The translations under genes were made by a program, and so were the position numbers. From NCBI GenBank assembly GCA_013180625.2, contig SNVD02015981.1:930001-994000 (forward strand): a stretch of DNA of 64,000 bases, read 5' to 3'. Below the pieces are notes generated by a model. That model saw only the letters and a list, made by a program, of their open reading frames with translations. It made no database searches and was not told where the DNA came from. Below are positions 11,701 to 21,003 of the stretch, piece by piece. How positions within the stretch are numbered: position 1 is the first letter of the stretch; the number at the start of each line of letters is the position of its first letter. The DNA comes from Boswellia sacra. Taxonomy: Eukaryota; Streptophyta; Magnoliopsida; Sapindales; Burseraceae.

Positions 11701-12251
11701 ACATGTGATATCATTCGAAAAGTGAAGGACTGAATGAATGCAGCACAAAGCAGACAGAAGAGTTATGCTGATCAGCGAAGGAAGAAGTTAGAATTTGTAA
11801 TAGGAGATAAAGTTTTCCTTAAAGTTGCTCCTATGAAAGGAGTGATGCGATTTGGAAAGAAAGGGAAATTAAGTCCAAGATTTATTGGCCCTTATGAGAT
11901 TTTGGAAAGGATTGGAGAGGCAGCATATAAACTTGCCAAAGGATTGGAGAGGCAGCATATAAACTTGCCTTACCACCTTCATTGTCTGGAGTACATGATG
12001 TCTTTCATGTCTCCATGTTAAGGAAATATGTTTCGGATCCATCCCATGTGCTGAGTTCTGAACTTCCAGAGTTGAGAGCCGATCTTACATATGAGGAGAG
12101 ACCGATCCGAATCATAGATCGCAAAGAACATGGACTTCGGAAGAGGAGCATACCATTGATGAAAGTACTTTGGGAAAATCACTCCATAGGAGAAGCAACT
12201 TGGGAATTAGAGGAGGAGATGCGGACCAAATACCCCTCTCTATTCGAATAA
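8776..12251 (+). pseudogene. Retrotransposon pol, broken by three stops and a frameshift
   Basis: Same frame as gag up to about 11937. Domains in order: aspartic protease with DSG at 8881-8889; reverse transcriptase from about 9440, with the FIDDIL active-site motif near 9882; RNase H about 10310-10660; integrase zinc-binding region about 10960-11110; integrase core from about 11179 (MDF, SDQD and a downstream Glu are visible); and a chromodomain-like C-terminus about 12090-12250. Stops in frame are TAG 11158-11160, TAG 11395-11397 and TGA 11731-11733. A 32-bp tandem duplication at 11906-11969 shifts the end of integrase out of frame. Any new transposition would need proteins supplied by another copy. 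Confidence 0.93.
11906..11969 (+). repeat. Exact 32-bp tandem duplication in integrase
   Basis: 11906-11937 is repeated exactly at 11938-11969. Because 32 is not a multiple of three, the remaining integrase and chromodomain coding moves to another frame. This looks like replication slippage or a template jump during reverse transcription. Confidence 0.93.
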
Positions 12252-12282
12252 TTGTGCTAAATTTCGAGGACGAAATTCTTTT

Positions 12283-12295
12283 AAGGGGGGGAGAG
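12283..12295 (+). other. Polypurine tract
   Basis: AAGGGGGGGAGAG immediately precedes the 3' LTR, the standard plus-strand primer of LTR retrotransposons. Confidence 0.88.
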
Positions 12296-12296
12296 T

Positions 12297-14988
12297 TGTA
12301 ATATCCTAAGTTTTTGTAATGTACATTATAGCATGTGTTATGGTTACATGTGTAATATATGTATTAATGTATTAGTTATGTGTTGGATTTGTAATGTAAT
12401 AGATGAGAAAATGAGGGGCTTAATGAGAAGAATAATGGATTAAATGGTTATAAAGGAGGAGAGATGGACTAAATGGAAACTTTGCCTTGTGTTTATATAT
12501 AAAATGAGAAGAATTCTAGAATTCTTCCATTCTAACTTACCAGGTCACGTTTCCAGCCCTTCACTCCCTCTAAGCTCCACACAACACACAATTTCACCAA
12601 GAATCCAAGCAAGCAAGTGGTAAGAATTCTTCTCTCCTTTGGAATTCTTGTGCTATTGTGTATGTATTTACAAGAATTCTTTTGGGTTGTGATGTGAGTA
12701 TATAAATTGTTGTTTGTGCTGCTGAAAAATTGTATGGAGATGTGAATTTGAATGAGTTTTGAATGCATCTAAGTAAGGAGATGAAGATATAAGCTAGAAT
12801 TGAGAGTTTAGTTCAAATCCTGGAAATTTTGTTACACTGAACAGTATATGTTCCGAAAATTATCAAAAATCAGGGGAACATTTTCTTGTTCTGAAAATTT
12901 TATGTATGAAAATAGACATGTTCAGGAGTTTATAGAAATTAGAATCACTTAAAAATTCATTGTGTGTATATTGTAATGAATTTTGAAATTTTGGTTCGAA
13001 ATTTGTGAATTTCCCCTGTTTTAAAACAGGGCAGGGAGAGTGAACTCGATTTGAGGGGCCAAATCTTTGTAAAAGTGCCTGAATTTTTGTATGCAAGTTC
13101 TTCTATGTGTCATATATGAGACTGTAAATTTTCACTGAGATTGAAGCTCTGTGTGAATTGTTATAGATTTTTAAAGTTGGCTTGTTAAAACTGGAATTTT
13201 TAGTTTCCAAAACAGGGCAGTTAGAAATAAATGAATTTGAATGGGTTAAACATCTTGAAAAGCCCTGATTTTTGGTACAGAAGTATATACATATGTTATA
13301 TACCAGCCTGTAAATTTTTGTAGCTATTTGAGTAGGATTGAAATTCCTACAAATTTTTAAGTTGATAGTGCTCAGTGAAATGAATGCAGTGGCAGAATTG
13401 TTGAGGTAATAAATTTGATTATTTTGAGTGGCCAAATGACCCCAAATTGGCTCTAAAAAATTTTAAGGAGACATGAGGTATGTGTGTAAAAGATGTCTAC
13501 CTACTTGTGTGAATTTTTGGAAGTAGATAATTATTGTGAATTGTTTGTCAAAGTAAGTATGGAAATAGAGCCAAAAAGGGGAAATATTTTACAAGTGTAT
13601 GGTGACCTAAAAAGAGATTTTGTTTTACTTTTAGGTCAATCACAAGCATCGAAAAGCAGCTATACAAGGTAAGTAAGCTAACTATTCTGAGGCCACAATA
13701 AATTTTGTGTACTGTATGTATGTAATTTTGTGGATTGTAACACTATTAATTGTAAGCACCTTGATGCTTGAATGTGAGATATTGTGACTGTTTTAGAAGC
13801 CTGATATCGAGCTTCTTTAATGTGACTGATTGTGAATGAGAAAAAGTGATTGGCATGCCAAGACCTAGGAAGTTTAGCTCTCATGGCTTGAGGGGAGGTC
13901 TGGACCATGTGTTTCTCTAGATGAGATTCGGTAGCATGGGCCCGGTATCACCCGGATTGTCAGACTAGCCTCGAGCTATTTCAAGTGTAGGCATCTAAAT
14001 GTATTTGTACTGTTCTGTACTGTTTCATGGCTTGAGGGGAGGTCTGGACCATGTGTTTCTCTAGTTGAGATTTGGTAGCATGGGCCCGGTATCACCCGGA
14101 TTGTCAGACTAGCCTTGAGGATTCCGTACTCCCATGGCTTGAGGGGAGGTCTGGACCATGTGTTTCTCTAGTTGAGATTTGGTAGCATGGGCCCGGTATC
14201 ACCCAGATTGTCAGACTAGCCTTGAGCATTCCGTACTCCCATGGCTTGAGGGGAGGTCTGGACCATGTGTTTCTCTAGACGAGATTCGGTAGCATGGGCC
14301 CGGTATCACCCGGATTGTCAGACTAGCCTTGAGCTATTGTATGGGAACTGACTGTGAAATGAAAAGTCCTACCTTGATTAGAGAGCCTTTCCCTAGGTGA
14401 CTGTAACTGATACTATGGAAGCTTCCTCATTCTGTGATTGTGATTGTACATGAAAAAGCGATGAGTAGGGAAATGTGAACTCACTTATGTGAGATTGAAT
14501 CGACCTACAAAGGTCTAGAAAGAAAATTGGCGAAGGAGTGCAAATGTAACCGAAGTGAGTTCGGAGCATTTCTTCTTTAACAAGTTAGCTAATGCCTGTG
14601 TAGTTAGAAGTGGATAATTTCATACTGTAGATTGAATTCCAATGTTATTGTTTATTGTCGTATATTCACTTAGATTACTTACTGAGTTTTACTCACTGAA
14701 GTTGTTGTGTGCCTCAGGTGAGCAGTAGAGTGAGTTTTTGGATGGAGGACTTTTGGCATATCGATAGAGTTCCCTTGGCAACCATAGACCACTGTCTAAA
14801 TTATCATAGCCATACTGTAGGAATCCTTTTGATTTTGAATGTATCTAGCTACAGTGAATTGGTGTGGTTGTGATTAGAAACTCTGTTTTGTGTGATACTA
14901 ATATTAATTAGTGAAAGAAATGTTAGAGTTCACATTTAAATGACTACATAAAATGTTACTTTCTGTATGTCCAGTATGGGTTGTGAGA
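12297..14988 (+). repeat. 3' LTR of the chromovirus
   Basis: About 2692 bp, homologous to 4880-7464 over its whole length. The 107-bp length difference equals one extra minisatellite unit. It ends at the TA microsatellite shared with the left flank of the element. Confidence 0.93.
13882..14340 (+). repeat. LTR minisatellite, four units
   Basis: Units start at 13882, 14026, 14133 and 14240; the last three are spaced 107 bp. The extra unit relative to the 5' LTR shows that the array changed copy number during or after transposition. Confidence 0.9.
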
Positions 14989-15529
14989 TATATATATATA
15001 TATATATATGTACGTATGTAATGGTCATTTTGCTCATCTTAGATTAAAGGGTAACAAAGTCTTGTTGCTTGAGATGATTTAAGAGTATAGAGCTAGAGTA
15101 TTTATTAAAATTATTGCTAGCATGATACTGAAACTACTTTGTTTATCCAATAATTAATAGGCAATAATTCTATAAAGCTCCCATGATTGCTTGCTAGTGC
15201 GGCACTAATAACACTTGCTTTGGTTAATTTCTTACCTCTTTAAATCTAATTTCATAGCCGCACGCATGCCTCACGATTTTATTCTCAGCTTGCGCTTTTC
15301 TTGGCAGCACAATAAGGAATATCACCCCTTAAAAGCACGGCATATTTTTCTTTCCCAAACAATAATAGATGGTCGGGTGCTCTTGCTTTATATGAATATC
15401 CAATGCAGTAACCTAGAATATGTCACACTTGTGTTTCCTATTCTTACTTATGTTTCCCATCTACCGTTCACATATCATTGACTCATAACTAAAATGTATC
15501 TACTTAGCAAATCTAACCTTAATAAAAAA
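14989..15529. other. TA microsatellite and unassigned intergenic DNA
   Basis: A TA tract of about 20 bp follows the 3' LTR. The rest is unique-looking AT-rich DNA with no supported gene; the frame at 15215-15481 resembles nothing I know. Confidence 0.45.
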
Positions 15530-15727
15530 GGGTAATGCTAGGTATACAACTAAATTATACAATCTAATTCATACAACATGCATGATATGTCACAAATTCA
15601 CTAGGTGAAAAAAATGAAAAATAAATTAAATAAATTTTAAAGTAGGACCCACCCGTTCAATGACTTTGTGTCAAATTAAGTTGTCTAGGTAGAGTTGTAC
15701 AATTTGTTTGTATACTTATCATTATTC
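15530..15727. mobile_element. MITE, about 198 bp
   Basis: The left end GGGTAATGCTAGGTATACAA is an imperfect inverted repeat of the right end (reverse complement GAATAATGATAAGTATACAA). Flanks AATAAAAAA on the left and AATAAAATA on the right look like a 9-bp target duplication with one mismatch, which would fit a Mutator-type MITE. It is non-coding. Confidence 0.65.
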
Positions 15728-15993
15728 AATAAAATAACCAAGACTCCATTAAATGAAGTCCAGTCCCACCTAAAAAACATCTGCTTTTTGAGTTAAACTA
15801 ATTCTTATTTGCTATAGTCCATGCTTACATATCCTTGTGATCACTCCATATTATTTGGTCTTCACTTTATTGCTCTAATACCTATATTGACAATTCAATT
15901 GTTTTATTTTTAACTTTTGTTTAAGTGTTTGTCATCTAAAACACATGTTATTCAATTAGTTGAATTAAACAAGAAAAAACTTAAGACTAAAGG

Positions 15994-16417
15994 TGACAGG
16001 GAACCCGTAACAAGAATAAACCAAAATTCAAACATCAACAAACACACACTCAACAATCACTCACTCAAACAATCAAACAATCAATCCACACTCTTCTCTA
16101 AATAATAACTCAATTTATCAAAATAATCAATGTCTGAATAATGTCTGTATAAAGTCTCTCAAAATAGTAATGATAACCTATATTTATACTAATCTAATCT
16201 TATTAAAATTTGAGTCAAATTAGGAAAGTCAAAATCCCTATTTGAGTCAAAATCCCTAAACTAACAATTTGGGTTTGAATAAAATTAGGAAAAGTCAAGA
16301 TTCCTAATTGAGTCAAAATCCCTAAATCATAAAATTCATAATTAAATTAAACTTTAAAAACTAAATTATTGAAAAGACTAGATTATCCCTCATGTAAAAA
16401 TAAACCATGCTGCATCA
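15994..16417 (-). repeat. LTR (3' in element orientation)
   Basis: Begins TGACAGGGAACCCGTAAC and ends GCTGCATCA on the plus strand. It matches the other LTR with scattered substitutions and small indels. Confidence 0.88.
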
Positions 16418-16432
16418 ATTCTCCCCCGCTTG
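16418..16432 (-). other. Polypurine tract of the minus-strand element
   Basis: Read on the minus strand this is CAAGCGGGGGAGAAT, directly abutting the LTR. Confidence 0.75.
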
Positions 16433-16827
16433 AAAAACTCGACTCCTGGCAAGTTGCTCAAGGCAGATGTTGCCAAAATATAATAAAGCACCAAGTCTTG
16501 TCTTACACAAACATAGAAACTTCATCGATCCGAGTCTGCACTTTACGATGGTCCAAAAACATAGATACTAGCAGTTGAAAACTAGGCAATGTTGCAGTGA
16601 TGGATGCCAATGTTGGTGAAGAAATAATCAATATCATATGAGACTTCAAAATAAAGACAAGCATGCCTTAGTTTGAGTATTTATCCAACACATAATTCAC
16701 ACTTATGAAATCAATATCAACATCAATATTAGACTTGGAAATAACTTCTTGAAGTGGTTTATGAGGCTACAAAATTTTTCCTTCGTGAGATGATTCAAAT
16801 TCATTCTTTGGTTTGGAGTCTCTTTTT

Positions 16828-17294
16828 TTAAGACGGATGAATGATTTCAATTGGCTTCTCATCGATCACCGGCAAAACTTTAATAGGATGCTCTTCAACC
16901 TTGAAATCTTCAACATGCATAGACTCAAATTCACTCATAAGCTCTAACTCCATAGAGCTCACTTTAATCTTGACTACAACATCTTTAACTTGAATCTCAA
17001 CCTCATGATCATCTTCACTTGGAACTTCATCATCCATATCTACTTTCTCAACGTCTTCCCCAACTTCTTCTCTTGCATCTGGAACTTTTTTTTCAACAAG
17101 TTCACACTTGTTGGTTGGACTTCCTCACAAGGATATGGGGTAAAGATAGGAGAAGGATCAATTTGGGGAGGTATTTGAGTGACAATAACGGAGTTCTTAC
17201 AACACTCATAGTATTGGGCAACTAATATATCTAATCGATTCAAATTAACTTCCTTATCACAATACTCATGATTTTGAGATCGATAACTTACCAC
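16828..17294 (-). pseudogene. Remnant coding region of the non-autonomous element
   Basis: Two adjacent minus-strand open stretches (17294-17040 and 17037-16828), separated only by a stop codon, lie just upstream of the polypurine tract. The protein is acidic (for example MDDEVPSEDDHEVE). I recognise no conserved domain. Its place before the 3' LTR and shared orientation suggest a relic of the element's own gene, but function is unknown. Confidence 0.4.
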
Positions 17295-17749
17295 CTTTTA
17301 ACGCTTAGGCATATATTTAGGCATAAGATGTGACGGTAGAAAAGTATCAATTATTAAGCGTTTCATCTTATCCAATGTCACAAGTCCTTTCGTTCTTCTA
17401 GCATATTTGCGCTTAATCATCCATCATTCAAAAGGGAAATCTCTAAGTTGGTTGCACCACAATCAATCATATCTTTTGAAAGATCTACATCGTAAAAATA
17501 TCGCTTCAAGCTTTCAAAGCATTAAAGAATACCTTTAATGAGAATGGAAGCTAGGAAGAATAATTTTTATATAAGGACGACAACGAATCCCATAAAAATC
17601 TAAGTGTTTATTGAAGGCAATCTCACGTTTCTTACTTTCATAGTTGCTTTCATAAGCCCAATAAGCCCTTGGGACTAAATTGCAAAATTAGAATGCATGG
17701 AAGGTTGCACAAAAATAGGTTAAACTGTAAATTCTGAGACATTAGATAG

Positions 17750-18120
17750 ACCTGGCAACGGGTCGTGTTAAAGTGATTTCATGTCGTTTCGTATTCAAGT
17801 CGTATTAAATTATATTCATCTGAATCCGATCCATTAATTTATTAGGACTAAATCTTAAAACCCAAACCCGACTGTTAAGTTAACATGTTACCCGAATCCA
17901 ACCCATTTAATCTGTTTTTTATTTTCAAGTCAGATAACAATATGTGTAATATGATTTGTATAAATTCTAAACATTTAATACAACCAATAGCTTATAAATT
18001 TAAAATCCAAAAAATATTTTGAAATCTATTAAAATATCCAAATATAATATAATACAAAAATATAAAAAAATTTGTATCTAACATCATTTAAAGATCCATC
18101 TGAAGGATATTTAAGATAAA
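17750..18120. other. Repeat-like interior segment of the element
   Basis: The stretch opens with GACCTGGCAACGGGTCGTGT and is followed by very AT-rich sequence. Similar openings occur at the ends of dispersed plant repeats, so this may be a further nested insertion. I cannot define its termini. Confidence 0.3.
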
Positions 18121-18159
18121 TAATTGATAATATCTAATTATTTAATGATTTCTAAAAAT

Positions 18160-18721
18160 AAAATGGCTATCTTTTGGTTGGCTCTCTCTACTTCATTGGG
18201 CTTCTCTTCATCTTCAGGGCAGGAAGAATTTGGACATATTCTTGCAAGTTTGGTCTTTTCTACTACAGTTTATTTTCTATGGTATGAGAGAAATGATCGT
18301 GTGTATCAACAGCGTCATCGGACTCGTCGTCAGGTGATTGATGAGATTTTTGCTTTGGTTCGCTCTCGGCTTTTAACATTGGAGGCCAAGTATGTGACCA
18401 CTCCTCAGCTTCGTGCCATATGGGGCTTACATCGTTAGTTTTGTTTCTTGGACTTTGTTTTTTTGTTGCTTGGGCTAATGCGCCCTTTTGTTTTGTTGTT
18501 TTGGTGATGATAGTTTTGTTGTGGTTGCTTTTGGGCCAATGTGCCATCTTCTGTTTGTTTGGAGCCTTTGGCTCTATGTTTCATTTGTTTTGTTTGGGGC
18601 CTTTGGACTTTGTTTTTTCCTTTTGGACTTGTGAGTACTAGGTACTCTTCTTGGGGTATGCCCCTTGTATCTTGTACTTTTGTTTTTCTTTTTACGTAAA
18701 TAGTAATTTTTCCAAAAAAAA
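18160..18721 (+). mobile_element. 5'-truncated LINE fragment with poly-A tail
   Basis: An open frame ending at 18438 encodes a stretch like the C-terminal tail of plant L1-type ORF2 (around TTVYFLWYERNDRVYQQRHR). About 270 bp of T/G-rich 3' UTR and a short A run (18713-18721) follow. It is on the opposite strand to the host LTR element and is nested in it. The 5' end is only approximate, and no clear target duplication was found. Confidence 0.65.
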
Positions 18722-18826
18722 AGTGATTCATCGGTTGTCGGTAGTGAACAGTAAATCCTGTGATGAACAGTGACTGTGTTGGGATGATTTTGTAGAATTT
18801 GGGATGATTTTGCAGAACTGATATAA

Positions 18827-18839
18827 GGCTCTGATATCA
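18827..18839 (-). other. Primer binding site of the minus-strand element
   Basis: Minus-strand TGATATCAGAGCC, three bases from the LTR, is a one-mismatch match to the initiator-Met primer site seen in the chromovirus. Confidence 0.75.
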
Positions 18840-18842
18840 ATT

Positions 18843-19250
18843 TGATAGGGAACCCGTAACAAGAATAAACGAAAATTCAAACACCAACAAACACACACTC
18901 AACAATCACTCACTCAAACAATCAAACAATCAATCTATACTCTTCTCTTAATAATAACTCAATTTATCAAAAAAAATCAATGTCTGAATAATGTTTGTAT
19001 AAAGTCTCTCAAAATAATAATAAAAATCTATATTTATACTAATATAGGCTTATTAGAATTTGAGTCAAATTAGGAAAGTCAAAATCCTTATACTAACAAT
19101 TTGGGTTTGAATAAAATTAGGAAAAGTCAAGATCCCTAAGTGAGCCAAAATCCCTAAATCATAAAATTCCTAATTTAATTAAACTTTAAATAACTAAATT
19201 ATTAAAAAGACTAAATTATCCCTCATGTAAAAATAAACTATGCTGCATCA
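18843..19250 (-). repeat. LTR (5' in element orientation)
   Basis: Begins TGATAGGGAACCCGTAAC and ends GCTGCATCA on the plus strand. It is about 16 bp shorter than its partner because of internal indels. Confidence 0.88.
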
Positions 19251-19253
19251 AAA

Positions 19254-19876
19254 GGGTTGATTGGTTTTTGCTTTGAAGTTTGAATTTTAATTTATTCTTA
19301 TACTTCAAATATTTTTATGATATTTGTTTGTTTGACTTAAGACTTATTCTAAGATATTTTCGTCTGAATAGAAAAAACTAAAAATTCTAGCTTTTATCTG
19401 AATACGAATGTCTGAATCACTTATTACTCCTCAAATTCTCTTAAATGTCCTTCTAAAATTAATTTACGACCCATTTGTGCATAGCCTAATATTTTAATTT
19501 TGAAACATTATTATTTATTTCTAATTTTATATTATGATTCTCTACATATTTTTAAAATTATTTTATGGCCATTTAACTTGTTTATATATCAATTTTTTTT
19601 TGGGAAAAATAACTTTTTACCCAATTATACACATTTAAAAAAATTAAATTAATAATAAATATTAGTATGCAAATATTTTTACTGTACAAAAAAATCACAA
19701 GTAAAAATAAAATATATAAATATAGATATATGTATAAAACCATTAGCCTTAAGATATTTCAATTCAGATATTAAAATAAAAAATAAACATATCATTAAGA
19801 TTTTTATATTCAAACCTATTCAGATTTTAGTTTAGTTCAGACCTAGTTAGATTTTAAGCAAAAAAATAATCGCCCC
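19254..19876. mobile_element. Probable non-autonomous DNA transposon (MITE-like)
   Basis: The left end GGGTTGATTGGTTTTTGCTT and the reverse complement of the right end (GGGGCGATTATTTTTTTGCT) form imperfect terminal inverted repeats around an AT-rich interior. The AAAGG target site of the adjacent LTR element overlaps its first bases, so that element landed on its border. Flanking target duplication is unclear. Confidence 0.5.
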
Positions 19877-21003
19877 AAAGTAAAGAACGGCAAACATTTT
19901 CTACAAGAGAAAACGCATAATAACTTGTTGGCTTCAAAATCTCCCTTTCCAAGTTATTTTCTACTCAACTTATTATAATCATCAAACAACTACTACCTTA
20001 ACTAATTTAGTTTACTGTTCAGTAAATCTTTGATAAACACTACAAGTTCCACTTTGTGATGAACGTAATGACTCTGAACTTAATAATAATACCAAATATA
20101 TTTAAAAATGTTGAGAAACCACTCGCTTTAGAAGTTTAAACTATCAAATAAAAGGACTATTAAAACAAAGAAGTGGTGTAGATTACAAAATTGAAAAGTT
20201 CTTAATCCTATGAACAAAGTTTGATTGGACGTGCAAGACAAACTTGTACTCTTGTAAGCCAACTTCGTCGAACCTGCTGCCAGCTGGTCCATATTGCTCC
20301 CTTCGAACTTACAACATTTTTCAATCAGGACAAAATTGATTCCAGTTGTTGGCCTTGCCAAGAATGAAATCCTTGTCCTAGCGGTAAGTTGCTGCCAACA
20401 AGGTAAAATGACTTTGGGATTTGATGGTGAAAAAATTAATCCAAGTTATGATTTCCAAGGAAAGGGAAAATTCCAAGTAAATACTAGAATATCGATTAGC
20501 ATATATGTCCTTTTCAAATTAACTTCTCTTCGCAAGATTATTATCCACGAAGACAATATCTTGTACTCTTGTTAAACAGCATTGTCGAAGATGGTCCATT
20601 TTGTTCTCTTCGAACTTAAAACATTTTTCAATCTAGACAAAATGATTCTAGTTGTTGGCCTTGCCAGAAATGAGATCCTTGTCTTAGTATCAAGTTGCTG
20701 CAACAAGGTGGAATGACCTCGGATTTGACGAGGAAAAGTTAACCCAAGTTATGATTTCCCGGAAAAATCCAAGTAAATATTAGAATATCAATGCAGCAGA
20801 CAAAAATTATTCTAAAAATTACAATTTCTGACAGAATAGAGGAGGTAAAGCCGATGTTAATTCCCATGATTTGTGGTTGTAATCTAGGCTTCTTATGGTG
20901 ATTCCTAGGAGAGTTTTTTCTTGTAAATATTCTTACTCATTCTTTGGCAACAAATTTTATTCTTCCCAGGTTCATAATTTTCTAAAGAAGGGGAAAATTG
21001 AAG
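19877..21003. other. Upstream region of NLR-2
   Basis: No gene. From about 20030 onward the sequence matches arm B in reverse complement (about 46900-47860), so it is duplicated non-coding DNA and the likely promoter region of NLR-2. Confidence 0.6.
20243..20805 (+). repeat. Tandem duplication upstream of NLR-2, period about 317 bp
   Basis: The sequence starting CTTGTACTCTTGT at 20243 recurs at 20560, followed by matching stretches (CTTCGAACTTA, GTTGTTGGCCTTGCCA). Arm B appears to have a single copy at about 47440-47660, so the duplication arose, or was lost, after the arms separated. Confidence 0.8.

Larger units (their letters stand above)
4880..14988 (+). mobile_element. Ty3/Gypsy chromovirus (Del/Tekay-like), nearly complete, coding-dead
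   Basis: Structure in order: 5' LTR (4880-7464), initiator-Met tRNA primer site (7469-7480), gag (7699-8775), pol with protease, RT, RNase H, integrase and chromodomain-like tail (8776-12251), polypurine tract (12283-12295), 3' LTR (12297-14988). Both LTRs begin TGTAATATCC and end in a shared ...TTGTGAGA. It sits in a TA repeat, so the target duplication cannot be resolved. Assignment to the chromovirus branch rests on domain order and the C-terminal chromodomain-like segment; the Del/Tekay label is inference from general resemblance. It separates NLR-1 from NLR-2. Confidence 0.95.
15994..19250 (-). mobile_element. Non-autonomous LTR retrotransposon, minus strand
   Basis: Two direct repeats (15994-16417 and 18843-19250), each with TG..CA ends, flank a 2.4 kb interior. 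A perfect 5-bp target duplication AAAGG lies at 15989-15993 and 19251-19255. On the minus strand a primer site TGATATCAGAGCC (18839-18827) and a polypurine tract GCGGGGGAGAAT set the orientation. No RT, integrase or protease is visible, so it must have moved with proteins from another element. The interior holds two short minus-strand frames and a LINE fragment. Confidence 0.88.

Noticed and set aside
16369..16578. Plus-strand gene
   Set aside because: It spans the LTR/internal junction of a minus-strand retroelement and has no homology I recognise.
20998..21003. NLR-2 start at 20998
   Set aside because: The codon is TTG; the ATG at 21004 is the natural start.
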